Source: Gari tellinella (lineage: Eukaryota > Mollusca > Bivalvia > Cardiida > Psammobiidae). Taken from it: DNA of 64,000 bases. Every line of letters starts with the position of its first letter. The stretch's first letter is position 1. This document shows, piece by piece, positions 11,511 to 22,925 of this stretch. A model generated the notes under the pieces. The model was not told the origin of the DNA, did not search any database, and saw only the letters and a program-made list of their open reading frames with translations. Position numbers and translations under genes: made by a program. Where the stretch lies: positions 26,442,479 to 26,506,478 of the forward strand of contig OV277861.1 of assembly GCA_922989275.2 (NCBI GenBank), in the 5' to 3' direction.

Positions 11511-11760
11511 TTAACCATTATGCCATAGCCTATTTCTAGTAATGGAGATAAGTGACCACTTTAAGCAGGTTGAAAGTAAAGCAGATGAGCCTTCAGTGGA
11601 ATGCTGCTTTGCTTTCCGCCTGCATTAGGCTACAGTTTGCTTGTATTAAGAAAGTATTTGTTACGGTAGATACTCATGACTTTATCAAAAGGAACTCTTT
11701 TCTCCAGTTGAAGAATAAATAAAAGGCGTAAAATGGCGCATTCATGAAGTAATGGGTTAA
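11511..11760. mobile_element. Full-length P2 palindromic MITE (250 bp)
   Basis: TTAACCATTATGCCATA at the left and AATGGGTTAA at the right bound 250 bases, the same length as the copies at 25,358 (insert removed) and 44,776. The internal AAGCAGGTTGAAAGTAAAGC palindrome at 11,560-11,628 is partly decayed. Confidence 0.65.
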
Positions 11761-11926
11761 ACTGTGTAAAACTTCCTCCAAAACAGTTCTGTTATGTGTG
11801 TGTACATTCGCTTTTACCCGTTAGTCTCCGTACCAAACTGTAGTAGCCCGATCTGAATCGTATTTCATCGTAGCAAACCATATAAATCACTGTCATTGGA
11901 GAACGGTGCTACGCATCCGTCCGTCC

Positions 11927-14288
11927 CACAGCTGGCTGTGAATTCAAAATTGCAATGTATTTTCGAATACACTTCTGAATAACCAACTCACGGATGGCTG
12001 TGAATTCAAAATTGCAATGTTTTTCTCGAATACACTTCTGAATAACCAACTCACGGCTGACCGTGAATTCAAAAGTGCAATGTATTTTTCGAATACACTT
12101 CTGAATAACTATCTCACGGCTGGCTGTGAATTCAAAAGTGCAATGTATTTTTCGAATACACTTCTGAATAACCAACTCACGGCTAGCTGTGAATTCAAAA
12201 TTGCAATGTTTTTTTCGAATACACTTCTGAATAACCAACTCACGGCTGGCTGTGAATTCAAAAGTGCAATGTTTTTTCGAACACACTTCTGAATAACCAA
12301 CTCACAGCTGGCTGTGAATTCAAAAGTGCAGTGTTTTTTTCGAATACACTTCTGAATAAACAACTCACGGCTGGCTGTTAATTCAAAAGTGCAATGTATT
12401 TTTCGAAAACACTTCTGAATAACCAACTCACAGCTGGATGTGAATTCAAAAGTGCAATGTTTTTTTCGAATACACTTCTGAATAAACAACTCACGGATGG
12501 CTGTGAATTCAAAAGTGCAATGTTTTTTCCGAATACACTTCTGAATAACCAACTCACGGCTGGCTGTGAATTCAAAAGTGCAATGTTTTTTCGAACACAC
12601 TTCTGAATAACCAACTCACGACTGGCTGTGTATTCAAAAGTGCAATGTTTTTTTCGAATACACTTCTGAATAACCAACTGGCAGCTGGCTGTGAATTCAA
12701 AATTGCAATGTTTTTTCCGAATACACTTCTGAATAACCAACTCACAGCTGGCTGTGAATTCAAAAGTGCAGTGTTTTTTTCGAATACACTTCTGAATAAC
12801 CAACTCACGGCTGGTTGTGAATTCAAAAGTGCAATGTTGTTTTTTTCGAACACACTTCTGAATAACCAACTCACGACTGGCTGTGTATTCAAAAGTGCAA
12901 TGTTTTTTTCGAATACACTTCTGAATAACCAACTGGCAGCTGGCTGTGAATTCAAAATTGCAATGTTTTTTCCGAATACACTTCTGAATAACCAACTCAC
13001 AGCTGGCTGTGAATTCAAAAGTGCAATGTTTTTTCCGAATACACTTCTGAATAACCAACTCACGGCTGGCTGTGAATTCAAAAGTGCAATGTTTTTTCGA
13101 ATACACTTCTGAATAACCAACTCACGGCTGGCTGTGTATTCAAAAGTGCAATGTTTTTTTCGAATACACTTCTGAATAACCAACTCACAGCTGGCTGTGA
13201 ATTCAAAAGATCAATGATTTTTTCGAATACACTTCTGAATAACCAACTCACAGCTGGCTGTGAATTCAAAAGTGCAATGTATTGTTCGAATACACTTCTG
13301 AATAGCCAACTCATGGCTGGCTGTGAATTCAAAAGTGCAAGGTATTTTTCGAATACACTTCTGAATAGCCAACTCACGGCTGGCTGTGAATTCAATTTTT
13401 TTTCGAATACACTTCTGAATAACCAACTCACAGCTGGCTGTGAATTCAAAAGTGCAATGTTTTTTCCGAATACACTTCTGAATAACCAACTCACAGATGG
13501 CTGTGAATTCAAAAGTGCAATGTATTGTTCGAATACACTTCTGAATAAACAACTCACGGCTGGCTGTGAATTCAAAAGTGCAATGTTTTTTTCGAATACA
13601 CTTTTGAATAACCAACTCGCAGCTGGCTGTGAATTCAAAATTGCAATTTTTTTTCCGAATACACTTCTGAATAACCAACTCACGGCTGGCTGTGAATTCA
13701 AATGTGCAATGTTTTTTCCGAATACACTTCTGAATAACCAACTCACGGCTGGCTGTGAATTCAAAAGTGCAATGTTTTTTCGAACACACTTCTGAATAAC
13801 CAACTCACTGCTGGCTGTGAATTCAAAAGTTCGAATATACTTCTGAATAACCAACTCACGGCTGGCTGTGAATTCAAAAGGGCAATGATTTTTTCGAATA
13901 CACTTCTGAATAACCAACTCACAGCTGGCTGTGAATTCAAAATTGCAATGTTTTTTCCGAATACACTTCTGAATAACCAACTCACGGCTGGCTGTAAATT
14001 CAAAAGTGCAATGTTTTTTCGAATACACTTCTGAATAACCAACTCACGGCTGGCTGTGAATTCAAAAGTGTAATGTTTTTTCGAATACACTTCTGAATAA
14101 CCAACTCACGGCTGGCTGTGAATTCAAAAGTGCAAAGTATTGTTCGAATACACTTCTGAATAACCAACTCACGGCTGGCTGTTAGTTTGGATGTATATGT
14201 ACGCCTGTACGGCGTGTTGCATTTTCCCGAATTCCCGAATACACTTCTGAATAACCAACTAACAACTAACAGCTAACTTCACAAACCT
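11927..14288 (-). repeat. Right arm: 63-bp minisatellite plus terminus
   Basis: About 36 units of the same minisatellite as 4,132-5,561 in inverted orientation, ending in the same 115-base head. This arm is about 0.9 kb longer than the left arm, so the arrays have changed in copy number independently. Frames up to 316 codons here are artefacts of the repeat. Confidence 0.9.
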
Positions 14289-14297
14289 CCAATTATC
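14289..14297. repeat. 9-bp target-site duplication, right copy
   Basis: CCAATTATC, identical to 4,123-4,131 and directly outside the inverted terminus. Confidence 0.8.
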
Positions 14298-14816
14298 TTT
14301 TATACAGAATGACGCAACCTCATAAAGCGGTTGTAACAGACGGATTTTACCTATGCATACCTAGTTTAATTCAGATACCCTAGTCTTGATAGAGTACACT
14401 CATCAAGAACAGGGCCCATTTTATGAAACGTTGTAAGACAAATATATTCGTGTGCCAGATTCTATTTTTCCCCATCTAATCCTGTCGTGTTACATCTCTC
14501 TCTAAAGAATCGTTTTGAAAAGACAATTCCAATGAGATGTCACAACCTAGGATTAGATCGAGAAATCAGATACAAAATGTATTTTTAAATTTTGACCTAC
14601 CACCGTTTTTGTCGTACGGCGTTTCATAAAACGGGCCTCAGGAGCCTCCTGGTCAGGGTCCGCACTGTCTGTACTTTGGAATAATATTATTGGAATGAAT
14701 CTTAAAAAGCCAAAACTTGACTTCATTATAAATCGTAATTGTCCATTAAAGTTTCAAGGATGAATGAGTTTACCCTCTGGCCAGAAGCACAATACGACCT
14801 ATTCCACTAATTGATA

Positions 14817-15061
14817 CAGTGGAGAAAATGTTATTCTTTCCCAATAAACGCGTTTACTCTAAAACTATTATTTCCATTGCAAACAGTTTGGAGCCAGATC
14901 AGACGCCGGGTAACCCGGCGTCTGATCTGGCTCCAAACTGTTTGCCACCAAGATAAACATGAATTATCAGAATTGTCCAAAAGTTCATCTTTTCTACATT
15001 TTAGTGCTTGCGTTTGCGTACGTTTGCGTTTAAACGGGAAAGAATAACAGATTCTCCACTG
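14817..15061 (+). mobile_element. MITE M1, TA-flanked
   Basis: Ends CAGTGGAGAA..TTCTCCACTG with TA on both sides. It contains 'cccaataaacgcg', a central palindrome (GCAAACAGTTTGGAGCC..ACCCGGCGTCTGATC) and 'cgtttaaacggg'. CAGT ends plus a TA duplication point to Tc1/mariner mobilisation. Confidence 0.85.
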
Positions 15062-15778
15062 TACCGTAATGCTACTTTTAGTACCGTGGGCATCCACATG
15101 TATTAACATTGTGCATGCTGTTAGCGAATTCATGATGCCTATTGCAAACATTTTGGAAATAGATGATATTCCGGATGGCTCGACCTCATATTAATTTTGG
15201 TACAACAATTAAGCGGACTGCACTTGAACGTATGATAAAAGGTTTATAGGTAAATGTAATATGTAAAGGTATGGTAAAGTACAGTAAAACCTCTCATCAT
15301 ACAATCAGTTAGCTTTCGTTTTAGTGATCCTAATAGAGGGTATTGATATATAAACTGATCTTTTCTAATATTCAGACCTCTTAGGACTTTTTTTTTCAAA
15401 GAAAACCATGTCCAAATACACGTCATATTTGTGTTCCATAAATTCAGCCATAAAATCAAAGAGAATGATGTTTATTTAACGTCACGACAACATTGTTGGT
15501 TATTGCCGTTGTCATGGTCTCTTCATGACGTCATCAATAAAACGCCATGTATGCAAAGACGTAATGCATGCATTAGCGCATTATCCTCATTGACACTACA
15601 GCCAACTGGCATGTACGTTCACAGCTTCCAAATTCAATCGGTTTCATAAATTTGTCTTTTAATTCTGCTTCCATTAAACATCCGCTTCAAAACTTCAAAC
15701 CTAACGCCATCACTACTATTACCTCCGATTCCAAAATGCCAATAAATTATCTCCTCTCTCTCTCATGCTGTATATCGT
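15062..15778. other. Intergenic sequence
   Basis: No recognised gene, RNA or repeat edge. Short frames here have no known motif. Confidence 0.4.
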
Positions 15779-17190
15779 TCAAATTGCCCTGATATCTCTC
15801 TTAGTCTCGCCTACCCTATCACGTTTATTGCATCTTATTGCATACACGACAATTTCTCTCCCTACAGTTAATATCAGTAGACACTTTGAAAAATGTTGTT
15901 CATATGTGTGTCTAACACTTGAAATTTCAAGAATACTACAAGTAGCACATTTCTTGCGAACAAACCACATCGTTAGGTTTAACAATGCGGTTAGTCTTAG
16001 AATGTACAAGTGTGTCACAGAGATTTTTATCACGCCTAAATGCTACAATAGGTTATTCCTGAAATACTTCTTTCAGTCTCTCAGATTGGAGTAAAGCTTT
16101 CGAGTGCCTTTTTACAATGTCGTGTATGTTGGGCAGTAGAATTATATAAATCAGAAATAAAGGAAACCCATTCATTTTTCTATTATCTAACCCTTTCTTT
16201 AGCAGAGTATATGATGGTGTCGGCCCAATCTAATTTTGCCCTATATAATCTGTAGTAAAATGCCTAACTTTCAGAGCCAACATTTCTCCATCCAGATCTA
16301 GACAATAAAAGACGTACCCTTCAATTTCCCTGATGATTGAGGTCAGTAAATCAATAACATCACCGATGATTTATTATGCTATCAATGCTTTCCTAAGGTC
16401 ACTGTCAAAATAAAGGTAAACATCTTTCACTTTCATCCCATTCACTGTGTTTCCATATGCATTCGCCTGGGGAAAAGTCCTGAAATGAGACCCCTTAAAA
16501 AATTGTCAGGTTGGTGAATATGACCACAAATAACCAATTTCCATCAAGAAACCCATTCAAACTCACCCACAGGCAACACTAAACAGTGCAAATCTTTGAA
16601 ATTGTATTTTCAAAACACTACTTCTAAGATCACAGCGACTCGGTAGTGATTCTTGACCAGGCCGACACCTGATCTATTAAGCTTACCAACCCTACTAACT
16701 GACTTTCTATCATCCTACCACTATACCCTGTCATTCTCAACTGACCATTATGTTTACCTCTTTCCTTAATGTAATCTTACTCTTTTTTCATATATTCGTT
16801 TAATTATCAAACCCAAACCATACGATATGCCTTTCTTTGAGGTAGAGTTGTTTATCTGTAGGCTTAACATAAAGATCTGCATATACCTGATCATTGTCTA
16901 GTTTCACTATAGTGTCCACAAATTCTTTTTTATCCAAACCATATCTATCTTAATATTTTGTTGAATACTGTTTGCATGTTTGGCAAAATCTTTTATTCTT
17001 GCACCGTACCATTCCAAGTCCCAAAACCATCATCTATGAATCGTTTATAAAACACAGGCAATTTTTTGTGTTTCATCAATTCTTCTTCCAATATCCTCAT
17101 GTCTGTACAAGCAAAATTTAGATATGGTTTGGATAAAATAGAGTTTGTGGACACTTTAGTGAAAATAGACAATAGATAACGCGGCTTCAC
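15779..17190 (-). pseudogene. Penelope-like retroelement remnant (RT and GIY-YIG)
   Basis: On the minus strand, 17,190-16,993 encodes an RT stretch with the catalytic block YKRFIDDGFGTWNG, broken by a stop. A shifted frame then continues with FVDTIVKLDNDQVYADLYV and PTDKQLYLK, then pieces such as GQLRMTGYSGRMIESQL near 16,700. At 15,782-15,862 the frame ends VVYAIRCNK..VGETKRDIR, a GIY-YIG endonuclease N-core. RT followed by C-terminal GIY-YIG is the order in endonuclease-bearing Penelope-like elements. Stops and frame changes make it dead. The linker between the two parts is poorly preserved. Confidence 0.7.
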
Positions 17191-17393
17191 ATCAGGGTCT
17201 GTACTGTTTGCTATTGTCTCTGCAATGTTCTGCTGCTGAGATACAGTTAGTCCGGTGGCAGAGACCGATAAGCGTGTTTTGCGGGCCGTACAAAGTTTTT
17301 TTGCTGTTTCTATACCTCTGAGGCGTGCTCTTTAAGAATCTGAATGATGCCACTCTGGCATCATTGGGCAATCCGCACAATATGCAAATTAAG

Positions 17394-18165
17394 GCCGCCA
17401 TTACTGAAAATCTTGTTTTCGTCAATATCTCAGAAACTATGCATGGTATCAACATAATTTTGGTGTTTATCCCCATGTTTTGAGGGGTAAATAATCAGGT
17501 AAAGCCATTTTAGTAAAGATCACAGCGACATTTTGTGCTGAATAGGCATATTTAGGCAGCCATTACTGAAAATATCGTTTTCGTCAATATCTCCGTACCT
17601 GTGCATGGTATCAAAATCATGTTGGTGTCTATCTCCATGTTTTGAGGGGTAAAGAATAAGATTAAACCATTTTAGTAAAGGTCACATCAATATTTATTGC
17701 TGAATAATGGGCATATTAAGGCAGCCATTCCTGAAAATTTCGTTTTCGTCAATATCTCAGTAACTACATATGGTTTCAAAATAATTTTGGTGTTTATCCC
17801 CATATTTTTAGGGGTAGAAAATCAGATAAAACCATTTTAGTATTGATCCCACAAATATATTTATAAGGTTGTGATGAATATCCATATTTCGGCAGCCTTT
17901 ACCGAACATCCTGTTTTCGTCAATATCTCAGCATCTACGACATATTATATCAAAGTAATTCTGGAGTATAAACACATGTTGTAGGGGTAAATAATCAGTT
18001 GAAGCCATTTCACTAAAGATCACACAAATAGTTTTTCTGAATAGGCATATTTAGTCAGTCAGTACTGAAAATCTCATTTTCGGCAATACCTCGGGAACTT
18101 TGATACATGCATTAACATAACTCTGGCTTTGTAAAAGTTAAAAAAAGTATCATTTAAAGTCTACT
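17394..18165. repeat. 165-bp tandem units, left arm
   Basis: Units start near 17,394, 17,556, 17,721, 17,892 and 18,057 (steps 162-171). Each has GCAGCCATTACTGAAAAT, 'cgtcaatatctc', 'ccatgttttgaggggtaaa' and 'accattttagta'. The inverted counterpart runs from about 20,990 to 21,400. Confidence 0.8.
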
Positions 18166-18404
18166 TTCAGTCCGAATGACCGCTCAGCCGACTGTATATT
18201 TACTCCCCTGATCATTGAGCCATCTTGCGTACAATATTGAGCACTGCTAACATATGGCGCATAAGCAGTCGCAGTACCGGTTCAGACCCTTCGCAGGTAC
18301 CTATTTTAACCCCTGGGTAGAGAGGAGCTATTCGCGGTACAAATCTTGCTCAAGCATATTCCTGTACATCATTGGGGATTCGGAAAAAATCCCCTAGTCA
18401 GGCC

Positions 18405-18484
18405 GCTGGTCCGGCGGGTGATCGAACTCACGAACCCTGGTACCGTAGTCCAACGCGTTACCACTGGATTACTACCACCGGTAG
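18405..18484 (-). mobile_element. tRNA-derived SINE head
   Basis: The complement reads GGTAGTAATCCAGTGGTAAC (box A) and CGTGAGTTCGATCACC (box B), then CGCCGGACC. Same family as 5,601-5,677. Confidence 0.6.
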
Positions 18485-18679
18485 GGAAAAGAAGCAGATT
18501 AAACCATTTCAGTACTGATCACACCAACGTGTTTTGCAAAACAGACAACAATCCACCTCACTGCACATCCAAGTTACAAAGCATTCCTTTTACTTATAAT
18601 GATGTAGATTGCCATTACTGAACTGACTCAGTTCTCAAACAAGTCATTTTTAACAACATTGTCACTGTAATCGACCAGT

Positions 18680-19860
18680 CGGACGTGTTTTTTCTGGCAG
18701 GGTGCTTCTCCGTGGCAGCCACAAAATATTGCGCATGGCAAGCGAGTTGTATATCACAGACACATTGCTGTCGGATAGAGTGTATACGTAGCACAACCAC
18801 ACCTTATCATTTCCAGCACCTCCTGTGGAGCAATAGTAACGTTTGCTTGCAATACAACTGGTATCAGTTATCTAGTGCGTTCATCAAGTTTCCACCCAAC
18901 TCGACAAGATCTAATGATGCAGGTTCTGATTTCGGAGCTGATTTCCAAATGGTAGTCTGAATGTTTTACGTTCTCCTTGAACGCCTCTTTAGAAGGTGAA
19001 AGTGACTTAAGCTGTGAGGCATTTGTAAAATATTTTCTACCAATTCTTTGCAACCAGACTTCTCCTCAAAATTCAGACATGAACGATGTCACCAAGCTTG
19101 TGACCCTGTAACAGGCATCCATGAATCCTGTCGCTTCTCAAACGATGTCGCCTATAGCATAAGATAATTCGCCCACTTTGTCCAGTACCACATCGATCTT
19201 TAGGTCTTTGATGACAATGCCTTTTTCTTCTCTGAAGCACTGACCTACAGTGACACAGACTGAGAAGACATGGGCGACTGGCAGATGTGAAAACAATTGA
19301 TCATGTTCACTTGCAGTTGCGGCAATGTCTATAGTAGTTTGTTAAGCATGTGGTCCTTCCAAGGTTAAACGACAGGCCAGATTCAACTTTGCGTAGAAGT
19401 GCAGCAGGAGGTCGAACACGTCAATGTCCTCACAAACAATGTATGATTCTTTTTACACCACTTTCAGCTGCCTTAACCATCTACTGTATGATAATTACAC
19501 CCACTTCTTCGTGGCGGGTCATGCTATCTTTCTTGCGAAAGACGATGCCATCCTAAAATACTAGTACAGTGTTAGTAGAGGTAATGGCCAGACTATGTCC
19601 ATTCGGCTTTCTGAGTATGTAACTGCAGTTTTCGTCGTCGTATGGCCTCGTCACCAGCTCGAGCTGCCCACATTCAACTTTTAATCCTGAAGTTGAAGTA
19701 GCGATCCAGTGGGTCATAGCTTGCCACCCTCTTCATAACATCCATCATGAAGCCATTTACAGTTCCTTGATTAGACTCGTTTATAACCCAAATGATAGCA
19801 CAGCCATCCAGTATTTCTATCATCTCTGAATTCTTAACCTGAGGAGTTGTGCAGCGTGTA
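18680..19860 (-). pseudogene. Decayed FEN1/PIN-nuclease-like protein of an uncharacterised family
   Basis: Minus-strand reading in order: EILDGCAIIWVINESNQGTV; ASYDPLDRYFNFRIKS, stop; MWAARAGDEAIRRRKLQLHT; IVCEDIDVFDLLLHFYAKLN; a stop after LEGPHA; TTIDIAATASEHDQLFSHLP followed by VAHVFSVCVTV; QRIGRKYFTNASQLKSLSPS; and VGWKLDERTR. These blocks belong to a multi-copy, unnamed invertebrate protein family that usually ends in a Cys-rich stretch. From memory of that family, EDxDVF and a later GCD..GxGKG resemble the EDxD and GCDY/GIG motifs of FEN1-type nucleases. Here GCD is degraded to VCV. At least three stops or shifts make it dead. The nuclease reading is my inference. Confidence 0.6.
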
Positions 19861-20482
19861 TTCCTGCCTGTATGGATCAGGTATGGGTCGTCGATCCCCT
19901 CACTTAACTACCAACGAGACCCTACAGCTGAGCCATAGGTGCCCAGCTACTGTAGTTGATGAGTTATACTCAAATAGCTCAGCTCTTATGACGATCAACG
20001 GCTGATCATCAACAATTTGATAATTGACTATTGATGGACTTTCCTGAGTGTATAATGCTCAGTCCCTTCTTTGCCTATGGTCCGGCAATTCAGTCGAGCA
20101 CGGGCGATGTGTATGACCTACAAGCGCCCAGTCACGGTTTGGAGGTTTCACTTTTCGGACTCAGCTAAGCTACACTAACAGAACTATATATATTTCTGAC
20201 TTTCACCTTGATACTCTGCACTACTTCAAAGTACAAGTATACTGTCTAAACCAACCGCCTAAAATCTAGAGCTATATTTCTGTGTGCCTCCTTTGACCGC
20301 AAAGCAACAACTGACCGAATTTTTGTTTATTTGTTTGTAAACATCCTTTTCTGCAATATATGGGCTAATTGGACATCCAAAAGAGAGAGCAGCGGATACA
20401 GAAACCTGGGCGCGATGTCTTACTCTTACTTTCCACAGGGTTCTCTGTTATATGCCTAGTGTAAAGTCTCATCCGAAGGACT
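19861..20482. other. Interior of the composite, unassigned
   Basis: No motif recognised. It may hold the more decayed 5' part of the minus-strand pseudogene. Confidence 0.3.
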
Positions 20483-20559
20483 TGGTCCGGCGGGGGATCA
20501 AACTCACGACCCTTGGCATCGTAGTCGAGTGTGCTACTGCTGGACTACGTCTGCCGCGG
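20483..20559 (-). mobile_element. tRNA-derived SINE head
   Basis: The complement has GTAGTCCAGCAGTAGCAC and GGGTCGTGAGTTTGATCCCC, then CGCCGGACCA. Same family as 18,405-18,484 and in the same orientation. Confidence 0.6.
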
Positions 20560-20859
20560 TGTTTGTGCGTGTATCAGTCTTTTATTATGTTCGGTTAGGG
20601 ATAAAGCACGACTTTACATTGTTGTCGGCTACCGTAAGGACTAATTAAATTCAAGAGTAAATATCACTGTCAGCATCATCCTAATGTTGCGGTCGTTACA
20701 CTATTGAAAAGGAACTTAGAATGTATCTATATTGTCAAAAAAGTGAACCTAAGAATTCTTCAGCTAGCTGAGGTATGACCATTCTTTTAATGCTCTTATA
20801 TAAATGATGAACAAACACCAGACAGACGACACAAAGAGAACGTAGACTCGACCGTCGCA

Positions 20860-21560
20860 TCAATAATGGCGGTCCTTCTTTTGCATATTTTGCAGAAAAG
20901 CTTCACCAATTTTGAGCGACTTTGAAGAAGTTTGAAAATTGAAGCAGACGAAAACTTTAGCAGACAACAATTTCTTTCATCAGTAAGGGGTTAATCTGAT
21001 TCTTAACCTCTCGCAACATGGAGATTGAAACTAAAATAATTTTGCGATACTGACAAAAATGAGATTTTCAGTAATGGCTGCCTAATATGCCTATTAAGCA
21101 CAAATTGTTGGTGTGATCTTTACTAAAATGGCTTAATCTGATTCTTTACCCCTCAAAACATGGAGATAGACACCAACATTAGTTTGCTACAATGCACGGG
21201 CACTGAGATAATAACGAAAACGAGATTTTCAGTAATGGCTGCCTAATTATGCCTATTCAGCACAAAATATTGCAGTGATCGTTACTAAAATAGCTTTATC
21301 TGATTATTTACCCCTCAAAACATTGGGATAGGCACCAAAACTATGTTGATAGCATGCATAGTTTCTGAGATATTGACGAAAACAATATTTTCAGTAATGG
21401 CGGCCTTAATTTGCATATTGTGCGGATTGCCCAAAGGTGCCAGAGTGGCATCATTCAGATTCTTAACGAGCACACCTCAGAGGTATAGAAACAGCAAAAA
21501 CACTTTGTACGGCCCGCAAAACACGCTTCTCGAAAAATCAGGGGTTTGGCAACCGGACTA
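20860..21560. repeat. 165-bp tandem units, right arm (inverted)
   Basis: Complementary to 17,247-18,165. It contains 'agtaatggctgcctaa' units near 21,070, 21,232 and 21,396, then GGCATCATTCAGATTCTTAA and GTACGGCCCGCAAAACACGC. It carries fewer units than the left arm. Confidence 0.75.
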
Positions 21561-21805
21561 AGTGGAGAAAACGTTATTATTTCCCGTTTAAACGAAACGA
21601 AACGCAAACGCAAAACACTAAAACGTAGAAAAGTCTATCTTTTGGACAATTCTGATAACACATGTTTATCTGGTTGGCAATCAGTTTGGAGCCTGATCAG
21701 ACGCCGGGTTACCCGGCGTCTGATATGGCTCCAAACTGTTTGCAATGGAAATAACAGTTTTAGCGTAAACGCGTTTATTGGGAAAGAATAACTTTTTCTC
21801 CACTG
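21561..21805 (-). mobile_element. MITE M1, TA-flanked
   Basis: Reverse-orientation copy. It lacks the first C of its terminus (TA then AGTGGAGAAAACG) and ends TTCTCCACTG-TA. The central palindrome is intact (GTCTGATCAGGC/ACCCGGCGTC type). Confidence 0.85.
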
Positions 21806-21809
21806 TAAG

Positions 21810-22390
21810 CACTACATGGTTTTCAAATTACCATTGTTTATCTATAATAAAATCTTCTAGCAAGTAAGATCTTTATTCTGAAACAAATATTATTAGTATA
21901 TTTATAGTCAACAATATGCATGAATAATAAAATATCTACGCACGTAAAGAGCATTGACATTGAAACTTGAATTTCGTTTCACAAACTTTTCAGAAAAGTA
22001 TGTGTAAACACATCAGAGTTTTAGTAAATTGAAAAAATTATATGCAGTTCCACCTAACCTAACGCAACGTGTTTAAATGCATTGTATATACATTTTGAGA
22101 GATTATAAATAGATTTAGGTGATTTAGGATATCATCAAATTTATAAATGTGCGCATATTCGGCCATTGATAGAAGTATCGAGAAAATTATTGATGTCTTA
22201 AATTCGCTACAAATTCGGAAAACTTTATTTTGCAAGTTTGGCAAATACGGCGTGTCCTTTGCAATATCCAGGCATAAACGGGTCAAACATAATTGGAGAC
22301 GCTTGCTCTTTTTGTGTCTTGCCTTAGGCAACCACATGTTTTAAACGCCGTTATGTACGATAATTAATCGATTTTATGTGGCCGTAGTAG
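21810..22390. other. Intergenic sequence
   Basis: AT-rich. Opposing short frames at 22,059-22,344 have no recognised motif. Confidence 0.4.
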
Positions 22391-22398
22391 CGATATTT

Positions 22399-22590
22399 AG
22401 CTCACCTGGTCTGATTGTTAGCTTTTATGATAGTTGAAAAGTCCATCGATTGTCGCACATCGATCGTCAACAATTTAAGTGTTTACACTCTAGATGCCAT
22501 GTATGTTTACCCAATATTTCACAGACTTGCTCAGAATGTTTGTGTTGATGATATATTGGATGAGTTCAACTATGTAGGCCAATTTTATTC
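22399..22590 (-). mobile_element. Helitron-like terminal fragment
   Basis: On the complement it ends CAGGTGAGCTAAA. It contains 'gtgtttacactctaga', as in the copies at 48.0-48.6 kb and 55.35-55.8 kb. Diverged and short. Confidence 0.45.
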
Positions 22591-22741
22591 ATCTGGCAGG
22601 GAGGAGCTAACCTTTGGCAAAGATAAATAAGTTACTTTTGATTTTAGGGTTGATATGCATAATTACGTATAATATCGTTATTTTCCGATAATTTCAACAT
22701 GGAGAAACACAATTTATGCATGCATCCATAGCCATGTGAAA

Positions 22742-22925
22742 ATGTATGTGCAGTGCTCCCTCTCTACAAAATCATCCAAAGGGAATCAAATATTGCAAGT
22801 GTTGTTTGGAGGGAGTTGTTACATGTATAAGAGAGAAAGTTAAGACTTTATTTACATTTGCAAACAGCTTGAATCCAGATCAGACGCCGCCTAACGCGGC
22901 GTCTGATTTTGATTCAAGCGGTTTG
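22742..22925. repeat. Palindrome-bearing repeat fragment
   Basis: A 'gtgctccctctctaca' block precedes the palindrome at 22,861-22,890 and 22,896-22,925 (CAAACAGCTTGAATCCAGAT..GACGCCGC with about four mismatches). The same neighbourhood occurs at 40,488-41,558. Confidence 0.6.

Larger units (their letters stand above)
4132..14288. mobile_element. 10.16-kb Foldback-like element
   Basis: The left end (AGGTCTGTGAAGTTAGCTG) and the complement of the right end (AGGTTTGTGAAGTTAGCTG) agree over about 130 bases with two differences that I can see. Inside each terminus is a long tandem array of the same 63-bp unit in opposite orientation. The 9-bp direct repeat CCAATTATC abuts both outer edges. Long inverted arms made of tandem subrepeats plus a 9-bp duplication are the hallmarks of Foldback elements, which are linked to the Mutator superfamily. 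No transposase is visible in the 6.4-kb interior (5,562-11,926), so it would be non-autonomous. The interior carries unrelated SINEs and MITEs. Confidence 0.8.
17247..21560. mobile_element. 4.3-kb inverted composite around a decayed nuclease-like gene
   Basis: The left arm (from TTAGTCCGG at 17,247) and the complement of the right arm (ending CCGGACTAA near 21,561) share the block GCGTGTTTTGCGGGCCGTAC, then TGCCACTCTGGCA, then about 165-bp tandem units. Between the arms lie two SINE heads and a minus-strand pseudogene. This looks like a decayed DNA transposon with long, repeat-bearing inverted termini. I cannot find a convincing target duplication, and the right edge abuts an M1 MITE. Confidence 0.6.

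Noticed and set aside
11909..14090. Long minus- and plus-strand frames resembling a repeat protein
   Set aside because: Same minisatellite in inverse orientation. No start context, splice context or protein-like conservation between frames.
14831..15151. 106-codon frame over the MITE M1 (and similar frames at other M1 copies)
   Set aside because: All are translations of the same non-coding MITE palindrome, recurring at every copy.
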